From: Cercophora sp. LCS_1
Lineage: Eukaryota; Ascomycota; Sordariomycetes; Sordariales; Lasiosphaeriaceae
Length of the DNA stretch: 64,000 nucleotides
Direction: 5' to 3'
Assembly: GCA_036250225.1 (NCBI GenBank)
Contig: JAPZLL010000018.1
Span: 62,001 to 126,000 of the forward strand
The notes beneath the pieces are model-generated. The model was not told where the DNA came from, searched no databases, and saw only the letters and a program-made list of their open reading frames with translations. The first letter of the stretch is position 1. Every line of letters begins with the position of its first letter. This document shows, in pieces, positions 11,132 through 22,941 of this stretch. The translations under genes and the position numbers were made by a program.

Positions 11132-12185
11132 TCAGTACGGCTTCTGAGCGTACACGACGTAGCTGGAACATGTTAGCACAGCACCAAATGAGGTTCTGGG
11201 AAACCCACATAGGCCAGTACGAGTGGATGTTCGTATCCTTGAGCTCATTGCGCACCTGGGCAAGCAGGACATCCAGCTCTTCATTGGACCACTGCAAAAC
11301 ACGGGTGAACACAGCGGCGCTCAGTCCGTGCAAAGCAGTCGAAATGTTCTCCAAATTCCAGATGCCCAGCTCCTTGTACTTCTTATCCTTGGGCCACCTA
11401 TTCTGTGGCCACTTGAAGACCTCCTCCTGGACATTGATGAAGCCCTGCGCCTCCAACTGCTCCTTGTACTTGAACGCGCCGTCAAAAGGACGACCGATCG
11501 CTCGCGTACCGTCGAGCAGCAGGTTGACCCACTTGTGGAGGGCGGATCCCTCCTTGAGCGTGCCGTCGTCGCTGGTAATGGGGCAGATATCCGCCAACTC
11601 AATCCAGCCGCCGGGCGTCAGGTTCTCAAATGACTGCTCGAAGAAGCGAGGGAAGCTGGCCAGGCCGGCTGTCATCATGCGGCTATAGATGAAGTCGAAC
11701 TTGACGCTGAAGGTCCAGGGCTCCTCGATGTCGTCAACCTGGAAACTGAGATTGGGCGGGACGAAAGGGCTCTGGATGGGACTCAGGTCGACGCCAATGA
11801 CGGACGTCGAGGGGTGCTCGTCGGCGAAGTCCACAGCCCAGATACCGGTGCCTGTGCCGACATCGAGCACATTGTGCAGCTTGTGGCCATTGCGGCCGGC
11901 GGGAGACAGGTGCAGCTTGTTGTCGAAGGTCAGCAAAAAGAGATGATGCTGGAGATCTAGACGCTCCTTCTCGTCTTCGTCGTTGGGCATGACATATTTG
12001 CCGTCCTTGTAGGCGTGGTAGGTGCGCCCGTTCTCATGGCGGTACTTGAGAATGCTGGACGAGAGCGAAGCAGTGGAGCTGGTGTCGCTACCGAGGAGCG
12101 AGTCGCGGTCATCCTCAAGTCCCTCATCGGCCTCGATGGCCGTGGGGTTGGGAAGCGGGGTCGTCGCCGGTTCGGAGTCGGCCAT
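11132..12185 (-). CDS. LaeA-like SAM-dependent methyltransferase
   Basis: Joined complement(11132..11162, 11209..12185), giving 335 residues. A low-complexity N-terminus leads to YRHENGRTYHAYKDGKY, then motif I VLDVGTGTGIWAVDFA, motif II VIGVDLSPIQ, and the FDFIYSRMMTA and LTPGGWIELADI strands. It ends WPIYVVYAQKPY, encoded by a 31-bp terminal exon reached through a 46-bp intron (donor GTGGGT, branch GCTAAC). The whole order matches the LaeA/velvet-associated and phytotoxin-cluster methyltransferase family of ascomycetes, which act as regulators or natural-product enzymes. I prefer the ATG at 12185; an in-frame ATG at 12299 would add an atypical leader. Which LaeA paralogue this is cannot be said. 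Confidence 0.85.
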
Positions 12186-13008
12186 TGTGGGTCTTTGCGC
12201 CGGTGAGGTGGATTCCGCGGCAGAGGTCAGTTTCTCAGAGCGTTCAAGGCAGCACGACAGATACGCAGGAATCCGGTGAGGCAGGAGGACGACGATCAAA
12301 ACTCAATTGGGGTCTCGTACAGGCGGCGCAGGTGAAGAGGGGAAGAGCTCGGACGAACCGCCTCGACGGCGTCGACGTTTCCTTGCCGATGGGCCCATGC
12401 TGTGTGTCCAATCATGCGACGGTTTCTGCGACGCTGGCACGATAAAATTGGAGGCGCCCATCCACACTTACCATCATTGCCCACTCGGGTTTGGCCCTGA
12501 AGAGAACCCCTCTCTTGATCCCGAAGAGCCTTCCCATGTGGGATTAACCCTGCATGGTTGCACAGCAGACTATGTGGGGGCCAAGGTTCGCATTGTGCAA
12601 CGTTATTGGCTGTCAATGCAGCGGCTCGCTTGCGCCATTGGCCCATGGCAGGGACTGCATGCCACCATCTCTTGGCAGGAGCGACGCAAAAGAACCTCAC
12701 TTCTTCTCCTTATTAGTCATCACGGAGTTCATGCCCAACGTTGCAATGTACGGTTGGGATTGAAAAAAAATTATCAACTCCGGAGGGGAATCAAAGCCCC
12801 CGGGTTTAAACAGCCAATAAAACGGCGCCGTTTCACGCGCTGAAACGCAGGATTGGTGCTGACGAGTCTATTTCGATGTCCAACATAGGCAGCAACGAGC
12901 CAACGAGCCCATTGACCTGCTCCTTCCTCGTGGTTTAAGACCCGAATACCTGCCCAAAAATTAAATTTCTACGAGCACCTTGTTCTGCCTGAATGAAAAC
13001 CATCCAAA
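12186..13008. other. Intergenic gap, divergent
   Basis: Upstream regions of the methyltransferase (left) and the HET gene (right). Open frames here overlap on both strands and resemble no family I know. Confidence 0.5.
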
Positions 13009-15502
13009 ATGACGACTCCAGGAATCGGCGACCCCAATGACTCCAACATCAAAATCGCGGTGGGGGACCGCTTCGAGACCAAGGCAAACGAGGACACGAT
13101 TCTGTCTCTAAATACCCTGTGTGCCCCCTGCACTTCTTTCGTCCAGAAGTCAACCATCCTCCAGAGTCTTGGGCGGAAGGATGTAAAGATCGGAGCCAAG
13201 GAAGAGGGACACGTAGGATCTCCCGCGCAGATCAAGGAAGGATATGAAAGCGGCAGCTGTCATCTCTGCGCGCTCCTCTGGGCACGGGCTGGTGGATATC
13301 TTCTCGATCCAGCCAACCCGATCCGCCCTGATATCGATCAAAATGCCCCAGTCAAAGTCAATTTGCTCGCTCGCGATGTTGAAAAGGAGTACGAGATCGA
13401 AGTCGAAGGTCACCAGGACAAAGCCAAGAAGTATTGGCGCAAGATTGCCTCAATGCCGCCGATGTAAGTACATTCATTCGTTGAGCTTCGAGGCAATCTG
13501 ACAGGATGAAGAACCGATGTCGGTTTCGTGCAGCTTCGTATCGAACCCCTGAGACAGGACGTCTACGCCGACCTTCACATCCATCATTCATCCAGTATGT
13601 CTGGCACCTCGAGGTTGTGCTCAAAGTTGACACTTGACAGATCCAAAACTCAACCACGAAGTCATCAATGTGTCCACTTGCTCAGTCTCATCGCGGAGCG
13701 AAGCCAACTACGAGTCCATCAAAAGCTGGGTCAAGCACTGTGATGAACATCATCCCAAGTGCATCGAGTTCCAAGGCCTGGTGGCACCAGCAAGCCAGCT
13801 TCCCTCTCGCCTCTTGGACGTTAGCAATGGCAAGATCCGTCTGGAGTGCGGTGTGGAAGGTCTGCCAGCAGGCTTCACATATACCACCCTGAGCCACATG
13901 TGGGGACCGGATCCCTCAGCCTGTCCCCAGCTCGAACGACACAACCTCGAGAGCTTCGCCGCAGACATCCCCATCTCCAAGCTGCCAGGCAAATACGCCG
14001 ATGCAATTCTCATCACCCGTGCTCTCGGTTTCCGCTATATCTGGATTGACTCACTCTGCATTGTTCAAGATTGGCCAGAGGATTGGACCCGCGAAGCCCT
14101 GAAAATGGCCTCCGTCTACGGCCGAAGCAGTCTGAACATCTCGTACACTTTTCCCCCTGCGGACGAAGCAACGCGGAAATACCTCCGCGACCCCCGTCTC
14201 CACCTCCCCTGCCGCGTACCATACGCCAAGAACAAGAACCAGCAAACAGACGCGCTGGTGATCCAACACCGTCCCGGGTCCCTTCGTCCCTCATGGTCAC
14301 CAACAGTCTACAAACGCATCTGGCCGCTCCTCTCCCGCGGCTGGGTCTTCCAGGAACGACTCCTCTGCAACCGCACAGTCTACTACGGCCAAGACCGTCT
14401 CCTCTGGGAATGTTGCAGCGCCATAACCGACGAATTCTACGGTCCACTGACCACAGTCCCCGGTTCCAAAACCCATTTCCACCGCATCATCACCGGTATC
14501 GCGACCTCTCTTTCCTCGATCCCAGCCTCCGACTCCCCAACCAATCCAGCCCCTGTCCCCACCACCACCACAGGCGGCGGTCTAACAATCAACACAACAA
14601 CCGACACAACCACCGCCCAATCCCAATGGGGTCCCCTCGTCCGGGACTACCGCTCAGGCGACTTGACCAAAGAATTCGACCGCGGCATCGCCTTCGCGGG
14701 TATCGCCCGCGCCGTCATCACCGCCTCAAGTGTCGCAGGCGGAAACATAACCTACCTCGCCGGCCTCTGGAAAGAGCTCTTCGCATATGACCTCCTCTGG
14801 TCGGTGAACCCGACGCGTATCAACACCGAGAAATATCTCGCGCAGAAGAACGCAACGAACGCCGCGCCGAGCTGGTCGTGGTTTTCGATTCCGACGCTGC
14901 AGACTGAACTCGGATCGGATATTTTAGATTTTCCGTTCCGGACGACGATGCAGATTTATCCGAGGTGGACTGTTTTCGAGGCCAAAGTTGCGAACTATCA
15001 TCACCCAAAGGGTGGAGAGGTGATGTTGCATGATTTCGGGGGGATGAGCGTTACGCTGGTGACGAAGAAGATCCCAGCGGGGTGGGATTGGTGGTCTGGC
15101 ATGCCGTATGCGTTGCCGAGGGGTGAAGAGAAGTGGGTGCTGGGGAGTAGGGAGAACCGGGTGGGCACGGAGATGGTTAGGCCACGGGTGTTGAAGTATG
15201 CGCACGATGATTTGTTGCTTGAGGTTGGCGGGGGGCTACCGCCGGATGCGCAGATTGTGCTGGCGGTGGAACAGCTTTGGCATACGGATTTGAGGACGCC
15301 GGAGAAGTTTCAGTTTAAGGTGGAAAGGGGCGTGGAGAGGGAAGGGTGTAAGACGAGTTATCAGTGGGCTGGGATTGCGGTTGTTCCAGCGGAGGTTGGA
15401 TGGAAGAGGGTTGGGGCGGTGATATTTTCGGACGATTTTTATGAGGCCGGGTGGGAGAGTCCTTGGGATGAGGTTGAGGTTGAGGAGGTTGTTCTTGTTT
15501 AA
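13009..15502 (+). CDS. HET-domain protein
   Basis: Joined 13009..13463, 13512..13594, 13641..15502, giving 799 residues. The second exon is anchored by phase: only the acceptor before AACCGATG joins residues ...SMPPI to TDVGFVQLRIEP. The N-terminal part has CXXC-type pairs (LCAPC, CHLCALLW) as in many HET proteins with a zinc-like leader. The HET core shows YTTLSHMWG, LGFRYIWIDSLCIVQD followed by WTREALKMASVYGRSSLNI, then SRGWVFQERLLCNRTVYYG. The C-terminal region contains SWSWFSI, a frequent post-HET motif. Its role is presumably incompatibility or programmed cell death; no partner domain is fused. Confidence 0.88.
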
Positions 15503-15873
15503 GCGCGTTGCAGCTGCTTTCTATGGATATTTTGGTGCAGCGAGCGGTGCAGAATAGCAATGTGTCAAGGAGAAGTGCCTCCAGCTGGGGTGCGCATCCA
15601 TCTCCAGGTTCCGAGTGAATACTTTGCTCCACGATGCCGGAGATTTGGGTTCGCATCTGCATTGCATGGTGCGTGGCAGGTTGATTAGACGACTGCAATT
15701 GCGGGCACATGCGATTGTCATTCGCATTATATCTATTCTCCATGCCTCTTGATGCTTTCTAGCTCTAGCCTTCAAGTCCCAGTGTGCTATCATGCCCTGG
15801 CCACAGTTTGCCAACGGCCTAAAATTCCTCTTGCCATGCCGGTAGCAGCAACAAAGGGACCGGCTCTCGTGGT

Positions 15874-16939
15874 CTATGTGAAAGTGGAAGTGCTCTTCGT
15901 CGTGGAACTGCTCGTGGGCGTGCGTGTGACCGTGACGGTGTGAATAGTCCAATCCTGGACTGAGGTCGTCATGACGACCGGCGATGGCGTCACCGTGGAA
16001 GTCGTAAACTTCCAAACCGTGTAGGTGCTTGTGCTCATGCTCCGTACGTAGATGGTCGTCTTTCCGTACGGCGGGTAGGTGTAGTCTATCTTGGCAAGGG
16101 TAGGCGTCGCGGCGGCGCGTCTCTTGAGGTCGACGGCCATTTCGCTGTGCTTGGCATCATCATCATCATCGTCGCCGTCGTCGTGGTTGTGGTCGACGCT
16201 CGGTTTGGTGTCGTGGACTTGTCGGCGACGAAGAGGGACGGTAGGCGGCGTGACGGTGGTAGTGACGGAGCATGTCGAGGTAGACGTGACGATGCGTACA
16301 TAACTAGTGGTCGTCTGCAGCGTGCGGGTCGTCGAGACGGTCACGTCAACGCCTTTTGCGGTTGTGGGCACCAGAGTCGTCGAGGCCCGAGCTGGGCTGA
16401 CCACGTAGACGGGCGTCGTGCTCGGCTGCACGACGGGGAAGAGGTTGTGAATGATGGATACGCTCGCCGCGGCGGGAACCTGCCACGAGATTGTGTGCCA
16501 TCCGGATTCCAACGTCTTCGCTGTCACCGTCTTGCAAGCGAACTGGAAGTTGCCCTTGTTGATGCTGGCGACGGGGACAGGATCACACTTGCGTGTGGTG
16601 GTGGAGTAGGAGCCGGCTTTAGCGAAGACTACAACGGGCGTCACCGAGTACGCCTTGCCCGAGATTGAGGCGGGCAAGGTGCATGTCGTCGTTGTGTACC
16701 CTTCGATTCGGGTTGGGGCAGCAACTCCTATGGCGTTATCGTTGAGCATCCTTCTGGGGTAGCAACACGTCAAGTGGAGGGGTGAAGGACGAACTCGAGG
16801 TCAACGCACACGACGCAAACCCGAAATAGTTGGTGTTCGTCGGCGCATAGGCAAAAGTGGCTATCTCTTGACGGCCAGAAACGGTGATCAGGTTCGGTAT
16901 GGCGGGGATGTTCACAAGGCAGGTCTTGAGCGACACCAT
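15874..16939 (-). CDS. Thr/Ser-rich protein of unknown function
   Basis: Proposed join complement(15874..16753, 16812..16939), 335 residues. The first exon (MVSLKTCLVN...) has no strong signal peptide. The second is dominated by Thr/Ser with repeated TSTSTY and TVTVT-like runs, typical of O-glycosylated fungal wall or surface proteins. An acidic Asp run (~residues 225-235) comes from a CAT/CGT microsatellite near 16157-16180. The splice donor GTGTGC is weak, so the exon junction is uncertain, and the frame ends abruptly after a Thr-rich run, which may mean a missed 3' intron. I do not recognise a family. Confidence 0.4.
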
Positions 16940-17842
16940 TTTGGAGACGGCTGACAAGGCGAATGTGTGGGTTCTACAAGTGAAAAGAATGGACGGCCAA
17001 CGACAAAATCGAGTCGAAGCCCAAAGAGAGACTGCGGTTTGAAGGAAAGGAGAGAAACATAGAGCGTCGTTGATGATGCTCGGGTCAAAGTTCAAAAGGA
17101 TTCTTTGGTGCCCACATCCTGGTCCCCGTGCCGGCGAGCGTCGCGAAATTGCGCCCTGTGGTCAAGTCGTCAGACAAGCATGGGGCGGAGGAGCGTTGCC
17201 CCGGACCGGGGCATTCCTTACGCTCTACACCAAAAGATCGGCCTGTTTTGTGGCCAGAGGCAATTCCAAGTGGACGGGCTGCGACTACAGTCTCCGGTTG
17301 CTCGACTCGACGATGCCGGCGCTCAGGGCCAAGTCGAAGCCAGGGCGGTCTGGGAGCGTGGCAAAGAGGGGAGATTCTTGGATCCTGGCATGGGAGGCCA
17401 TTGATGACGGAGGGCTCAACATCTTCTCGTCGCGACCGGGAAGCCACCGCATCGCGAAGAACGAGTTCCCTGTTATTACGGACGGTACAGCTGTCCCTTC
17501 CGACTCGGCGCCGAGTGTCCCGCACATGCGAGAGTTCCGCGTCGGATATGCTGGCGTTGCGGACGAGGAACCCGGGACGAGACTCCCGCGATACGCTCGC
17601 GCCTGGTCTCCTGTTTCCTGTGTGAACTCCTGCCTCACAAGCTAAGGCTGCACTTAACACTTTCAAGCGGTTTACGAAGGGAGCGACGGAAGCATTTCCT
17701 GTTAGACAACTTTGACCCGATGCTCATGCATGCGGCGCGGGACCATTGCTAGGGTTACCGAGGCCTAGTTGACGAGAGTGACCGATGGCGTAAAGCTTTT
17801 TGCCGATTCTAGACCTTCTCTTTTTCTCCCACACCGTTACCC
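16940..17842. other. Intergenic gap holding left repeat copy
   Basis: Frames on both strands are long but mutually overlapping and show no family resemblance; they are probably GC-driven. The left copy of a dispersed repeat lies at 17148-17222. Confidence 0.5.
17148..17222 (+). repeat. Dispersed repeat, left copy
   Basis: About 75 bp aligns in the same orientation with 21021-21093. The longest exact core is AGCATGGGGCGGAGGAG (17 bp), with an exact TTGCCCCGGA and a shared ATTCCTT/GTTCCTT further on. Several mismatches are C/T or G/A. No terminal inverted repeat or coding capacity is obvious. Confidence 0.75.
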
Positions 17843-18936
17843 TCAACTGCCACTCGCCTGCCCTGCGACTGCTTCCGCTTGGCGCTTGTCCAAGTCTGTG
17901 CTCCCGTGTTCCCTAGCGAGGCCAACATCGCGTACGGCGGCTGCGAGGCGCTGCGGTAGCGTCTCGTGCGGTTTGAAAGCAAGCCGTCGGCGGTGAATCG
18001 CCATTCCTAGTCGAGATTGCGCGCCTGCGGGCGGAGGGCGAGAGGGTTTGTCGAGCCCATCGAGGAACTCGAGCGAGACCAGACTGGTGTAGATGTACAG
18101 CCACTCATCACCTAGGAGAGTTGCTAGGAGCACCTGCGGGCCGCCATTATCGTCGCCAAAGTTAAGCCGCTGCTTCTGCGCAAGCGCAATTAAGAGAGCA
18201 GCAATATACGGGTCTTCACGGGGGTCGTCGGGCGTGATACGTCGCAGCTGCTTATTGATAATGCGGGCGCCGGGCGGATTGGCCGGGGCGCGAGGTCTAC
18301 AGCCGTAGGGTATCCCTGGGCCGGAGAGCTTGCTGCGTCTATACCGCGCGATGTCGGATAGATTTATGTAGCCTAGCTGAGCGAGCGGTGGAGTATGGGA
18401 GAAATAGTAGCATGGTAAATCGGCGACAGTTCGGCGGGCAAATCGGAAGTGAATTGTGTCGCTAGATTAGGAACGAATTATCAGCAACATGTTTGCTAGG
18501 GAGACAGCGACAGGGCGCGCTTGCTACCTTACCTGCAGGGCACAAGTCCCAAGAGTTGTGAAAGGGCCCGCTGCTTTGAAATGGAGTTCCTGCATGTCGC
18601 GAGGGAATGGGCTGCGCTGGTGTCGCCGCGAAGATTCGCAAAGCAGCGCGGCCACTCGTCGTCGAGGTTCAATGCGTTATCGGGGGCAGATGGATAATTT
18701 GTGGGCAGTGTCGTTGACGTGGGGAGGATATTGGGGTTTGGTTGCTCTTGTGGCGGTTCGGGAACGATGGGAGGGACCAGGGGCACAATGGCAATGGTCC
18801 CGTCGTCGAAGAATTCACATGATAGAAGGTCAATGTGACGCGCTGTCCAGACCAATGGATGAGTGTATAGCGGTTCGCGAGGGTGGATGGAGATGATTTG
18901 AGAGATAGAGAGTTGACGCATGGTGTTCTCCGGCAT
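17843..18936 (-). CDS. Orphan protein, left member of divergent pair
   Basis: Joined complement(17843..18461, 18533..18936), 340 residues; phases agree (donor GTAAGG, acceptor CTAATCTAG). Readable segments include WTARHIDLLSCEFFDDGTIA (~30-50), DEWPRCFANLRGD, DTIHFRFARRTVADLPCYYF, LGYINLSDIARYRR, DPYIAALLIALAQKQR and GDEWLYIYTSLVSLEFLDGL. I remember similar strings in unannotated ascomycete proteins but know no domain name or function. The second exon is open for over 600 bp without a Met in its first half, so it is real coding rather than chance. It faces the gene at 19582 head-to-head. Confidence 0.6.
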
Positions 18937-19581
18937 TGTTTGTTGAGCTCACAGGTGTCGCGTAAAATGGTGAGGAAAACCAGTCGCGTCGGCACGTGCT
19001 TTTCGACTTGGCCCATCCACTAGCATTCCTTAGCGCAAGGGGTTCCAGGCTTCCCGCTCAGCACAACCTACCCCACTCAACCCCGCTGGACCCCGCAAAA
19101 GCATATCATTTCCCAAGGTTGAGAAGTACCTAATAATCGGCACCTAGCGCAATCGACTAGAAGACGATGACCTATTTCGAAACAATTACGTCCAAGTCCG
19201 CGCTCCGAAAGCACCAACAAGAGTACGCGCCTCTTTGTCGGTGGCAGCAGCATGACCTGCGTTCGCCAAGTGGCCGGAGCAGGAGAGAGCTCTTCGCGAG
19301 TCGAGTGGTTGTACGCCACGTCGGCGGTGGCGTTTTAAAGTATCCCACTCCCTCGACCCCCGCCGTCATCCCGCCGCCCCGTCGACAACTTAATTCCGAA
19401 CTGTTCAAGATCATCGCTCCGCTACAGCCCGGCGATGAAATTCTGACCGAGACGGAGCTGATACACCGGCTAGGCGGCACAGCGGGGACGTTTTGGGCGG
19501 CGCTTCACCGCTTCAACTCGCGAGCGGCCTGCAACGGCGTCGACGACGTCTGGAACCAACGCCAACGCGGGTGATGTCGAG
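18937..19581. other. Divergent gap between the orphan genes
   Basis: An open frame at 19167-19574 (+) covers much of this region. It may be an upstream exon of the right-hand orphan gene, but I find no splice join that keeps frame, so it is not called. Confidence 0.4.
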
Positions 19582-20500
19582 ATGCCCGACGTTGAAAGTG
19601 ATGATGATCTCCCACCTCCCCTCTCGCCCCGGCCACAACGGACCCGCCGCCAGACCCAATATGCGGACTACGTCGATAGCGGCAAGGTCAAGATCGCGAG
19701 CGGTAGCCCGGCGCCACAGCAAAGCAGCTCCTTCGGAAGTGACAACGCAGGACACATTTCACGCGAAGAGCACAGCGCCCGTGCTGTCTCGGAGGACGCG
19801 ACCGTACAACTCGCTTCGACGTTCCTACGGCACGCGCTGGTTTACTGTCCACAACAGTACGTCTCCGCCGATGGTAACTCTCTGCAACTACTGCTCGAGT
19901 TTTCGGGCATTCGGCGACGCATAGTAGCCCGCTTCAGCGACCAGACCTTCGAGCTTGAAGCCACTGCCGATGGTGAGGTTGCGATCCTACGAAGGAGCCA
20001 GACGGGCTGCTTTGATCGCGGCGAAGCGCTTGCCTTGCTTGAGGGTAAAAGGCGCTTTAAACTTGTCCGCGAGGGGAGGCCAGTCATCCCAGATGAAGAA
20101 TTTGGCCAGATGGTTGGCGAAGCGCTCTCGCTGCGGCTATCGCTTGCTGCAGAACTGATAGGTTACAGCGAAGAGTCAGTGAACCTCCCCTCCTTTCGTC
20201 GTACTGTGCAGGAACTCCAATAAACACTTGCTTCTTAGGACGGTTGTCATCATTATGGCTACGCGGCAGTGCTTGTGCTTCCTAAGTTTCCATATCCCGG
20301 ACGCATACGTCGAGAAAGCCTTGCACCCCGGCTTCTACAACAACAGCGAAGATGGAACGGAGAGCGAGGGCGCGGACGAGGAGGGGGGGTTCATCACAGT
20401 ACGTGCTACTGACTGGCTCGACCTTGGCACCGAGCGTTGCCGCCAACTCGCCTACGATAATGTCGCAGCGTTTGTAGATTGGCAACTGCAGTCCCAGTAG
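19582..20500 (+). CDS. Orphan protein, right member of divergent pair
   Basis: Joined 19582..20174, 20239..20500, 284 residues; the intron uses GTCAGT and CTTCTTAG. Segments: an acidic Pro-rich start (DVESDDDLPPPLSPRP), QYADYVDSGKVKIASGSPAP, STFLRHALVYCPQQY, LALLEGKRRFKLVREGRPVI, FGQMVGEALSLRL, then TRQCLCFLSFHIPDAYVEK and TVRATDWLDLG. This order recurs in uncharacterised ascomycete proteins I recall, often near HET genes, but no function is known to me. The true N-terminus may lie further upstream. Confidence 0.6.
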
Positions 20501-21523
20501 GTACGTGTGGCTGCACTGAGCATGCCAGGCGGGGACGGCCCAGCGATCTCGGCACAGCTGACTGCGACGCGCAAATCAAACTTTGACCGGGGGGGGTTCG
20601 CGGTCATCCTCGCTTCGGATTCTTCAGCGACGATGCCTGCGGCTAGGCAAGAACGCACGAAAGCTCAAACACGGGGTGGCTTGAGTCTGCCCTGCGGATG
20701 AGGCCTGATGAAGGGAGAAGCGGAAACCCAATTTGCACCGTGGGAAAGAGAAGGATATTGGGGAACACTAGGTTTCGAAGGTTCGGGGATGGTGCAGGAT
20801 TCACCACATGGTAGGCCGACCATCATCATCCAAGAGTGGCCCTGCTGGTTAGCTTCGATTTGGAAACCAATCTCTCCAGGACCCGTCGTGGTCTTGATAG
20901 CCGAGCTTTGCTTGGATCTAGAAGGCTTCAGTCTAGTCGAGAAGAACGCCTCCTTCGCAGCGGCCTGTCAGCAACGGCGCGCATAGTCTGGCCCCCCTCG
21001 CGTCAAGCATCATGGAATCGCGCTCTGTGGGTGAAGTTGTCAGATGAGCATGGGGCGGAGGAGGGTTGCCCCGGATCGGCGCGTTCCTTGTAGGGCTGAC
21101 ATGGTGCCAAGCGGTCAGCGAGAACAGTCCCTGCTTGTGCGGGGTGCGAGAAGGGAAACTTGGTGTGCTCAGATTCGTTGCACGAAGCAGGCTGCACGAA
21201 ATTTCGTTTTTGATTTGTAGTCCTGATTGGGATGAGCCGTGCGTGATTGTCCTGAGCTTCTTCTCTGCGCGGCCGCCGCACAGCCTCAGGGGACCCGACC
21301 GCACGGCCGGGACGGCTCCAAACAGGCCAAAACCCGGAAAAAGGGTGAACCAAGCAACCGAGATATACCGCAGCCATTGCCTGTACTGCTTCGGTAGCCT
21401 TGGTGCTCAGGGGTCTATACCCAATCTGCCCTTAAGTACTTTGCTGTATCAGCCGACCGCCGGTCATCAGCAGGCATAAGTATGGAGATAGAAAAGAATC
21501 GATACTAGTATTGTAGAAATTAC
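20501..21523. other. Intergenic gap holding right repeat copy
   Basis: Contains the right copy of the dispersed repeat. Other frames are short and unrecognised. Confidence 0.5.
21021..21093 (+). repeat. Dispersed repeat, right copy
   Basis: Partner of 17148-17222, same orientation. It shares the 17-bp core AGCATGGGGCGGAGGAG and flanking matches with scattered transitions. The two copies bracket the orphan gene pair. Confidence 0.75.
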
Positions 21524-22533
21524 CTAGGCCTCTGTAATGCTGTTTCCCGTCGCAAAGGGTGTGGTGAATAAGACGCGGTCCATCTTGGCGAATAAGAGCG
21601 ATTGCATTGCAGTATGATATGCCTGCTCATCTGAGCCTCTACAATACCACAAAACTGTTGTTGAAAGTTGACCATCTCTCAAAGTATTTTCTTTCTTTCC
21701 GGTATTCCCCCTCATTGAAGTCTCTTGCGCGTTCTTTGTGATTAGGTCGGCGCGGATGTGGGAAAAAAACAAATTCGTGTATCGACTCCCCGATTCGACG
21801 GAAACGCGGCCAATTTCTCGAGGGTCACCTTCCTCAAGGCGACGTTCCGTTTTATCTCTCCCGCCCGGGCCCCGGTGGAACAGCGGCTGGAGCACTTCGA
21901 CGCAGTATCGGCAGACGCGGATGGCCCAGCCAATGTCCAGGTCGGCCCGATCCGACCGCGCGACGATGGCGCCCCCCTCCCAGGGCTTCGGCGGCGTGCC
22001 CCAGCCTGGACTAGACCTGTCCATGACGGTCGTCAGGGCCGTGGTGTAGATGTTGCGCAGGCCGTAGCATGCTTCGACCCCATAGCGTAGCGATCTGTTG
22101 GCAAGGCCATCGCCCCGGTGGTAGACGCGGATTTCATAGCCTACGTCAACCCCTCTTCTACTGTTTCGTGTCACGGGAAGGGCGTAGGGACGCCCGGGCG
22201 GCTCCGGGCCGAGGAACTGGTTTAAGTCGGGAGCGCCTTGCCGGTCGTCAAGCTGCTTTCCCGAGCCACCACCTACCAGCTGGCTCGTTGCCACAGGCAC
22301 CGATGCCCAGACAAGTGTCGGCCCCTTCGAGTTCGTGGGGAACCAGATGGCGACCCTGTGGAGGCTCGATGGCCGGGACCCCAGAAACCGGAGGTACAAC
22401 GAGCAGAGCAGCTTATGGGCTGGCCAATCGACCAATCGGCACCGTATCGAACGGTACCAGACCGATCGGCAGCTCTGGCATCTGCCTACCTCTTGCCCGA
22501 GTGGTGAGTTGCAGACTGACACATGATGCACAT
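21524..22533 (-). pseudogene. MYND-finger protein, frameshifted
   Basis: An ATG at 22533 begins MCIMCQSATHHSGK, the first zinc pair of a MYND finger, but this frame hits a stop right after. The rest of the finger, CQSCRSVWYRSIRC followed by DWPAHKLLC, continues in a neighbouring frame that stays open to 21524. One base is therefore missing or extra near 22490. One expected Cys (in the usual WYCS step) is Arg. The remaining ~320 residues match the body of fungal MYND proteins (HRVAIWFPTNSKGPTLVWASVP). MYND fingers bind proline-rich partners; this copy is likely non-functional. It is abutted upstream by a truncated phosphotransferase start. Confidence 0.65.
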
Positions 22534-22549
22534 TTGGTCGCTCTGGGAG

Positions 22550-22829
22550 GGGTGGCAACTTCATCATCGACTTTTGCGCTCTCAAATCGAGGCATTCGCA
22601 CAATCAAATGCGTCTCGCCATCGTCGGCGCCCGCGGCGGGCGTTCGGCGTGTGAGGCCAATGATGCGACGGAAACCGCCGCCCGGTAGGCGTTCGACGCA
22701 AAACTCCGAATGGGGCCATAACGTAGCGGCGAGGTCGAGGATGCGTTTGGCGAACGTGAGAAAGGGTTCGTGTTGGTAGACAACTGACGAAGAATCGGAT
22801 TGACCGGAAGCGGAGGAGAGCGACATCAT
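22550..22829 (-). pseudogene. Phosphotransferase (APH-like) N-terminal fragment
   Basis: From an ATG at 22829 the frame reads PFLTFAKRILDLAATLW, VERLPGGGFRRIIGL, then ETHLIVRMPRFESAKVDDEVA. This is the N-terminal lobe pattern of fungal aminoglycoside-phosphotransferase/kinase-like proteins: a Gly-rich loop followed by the beta-3 strand. The homology ends near 22550, where the MYND sequence starts about 20 bp on. The catalytic loop and C-lobe are absent, so it cannot be an active kinase. Confidence 0.6.
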
Positions 22830-22941
22830 CGCGTTTGGTGGGTGGTGGGCGGAGGGGAGGAACAAAATGAGGGAAAGGTTGCACAGAACCTCCTTCTGCG
22901 GGCTCCAGATCGGAGGGGTCTTGGCCGCCCACATTTTGTAG

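Noticed and set aside
15521..16015. His-rich minus-strand frame overlapping the Thr-rich gene
   Set aside because: It reads the same DNA in another frame, and the His run comes from the out-of-frame microsatellite-like sequence.
17085..17666. Long frames on both strands around the left repeat
   Set aside because: They overlap each other almost fully, lack homology and are explained by low stop-codon density.
19167..19574. 136-codon plus-strand frame before the right orphan gene
   Set aside because: No splice join keeps frame with the gene and no family match; it may be an unlinked or chance frame in GC-rich DNA.
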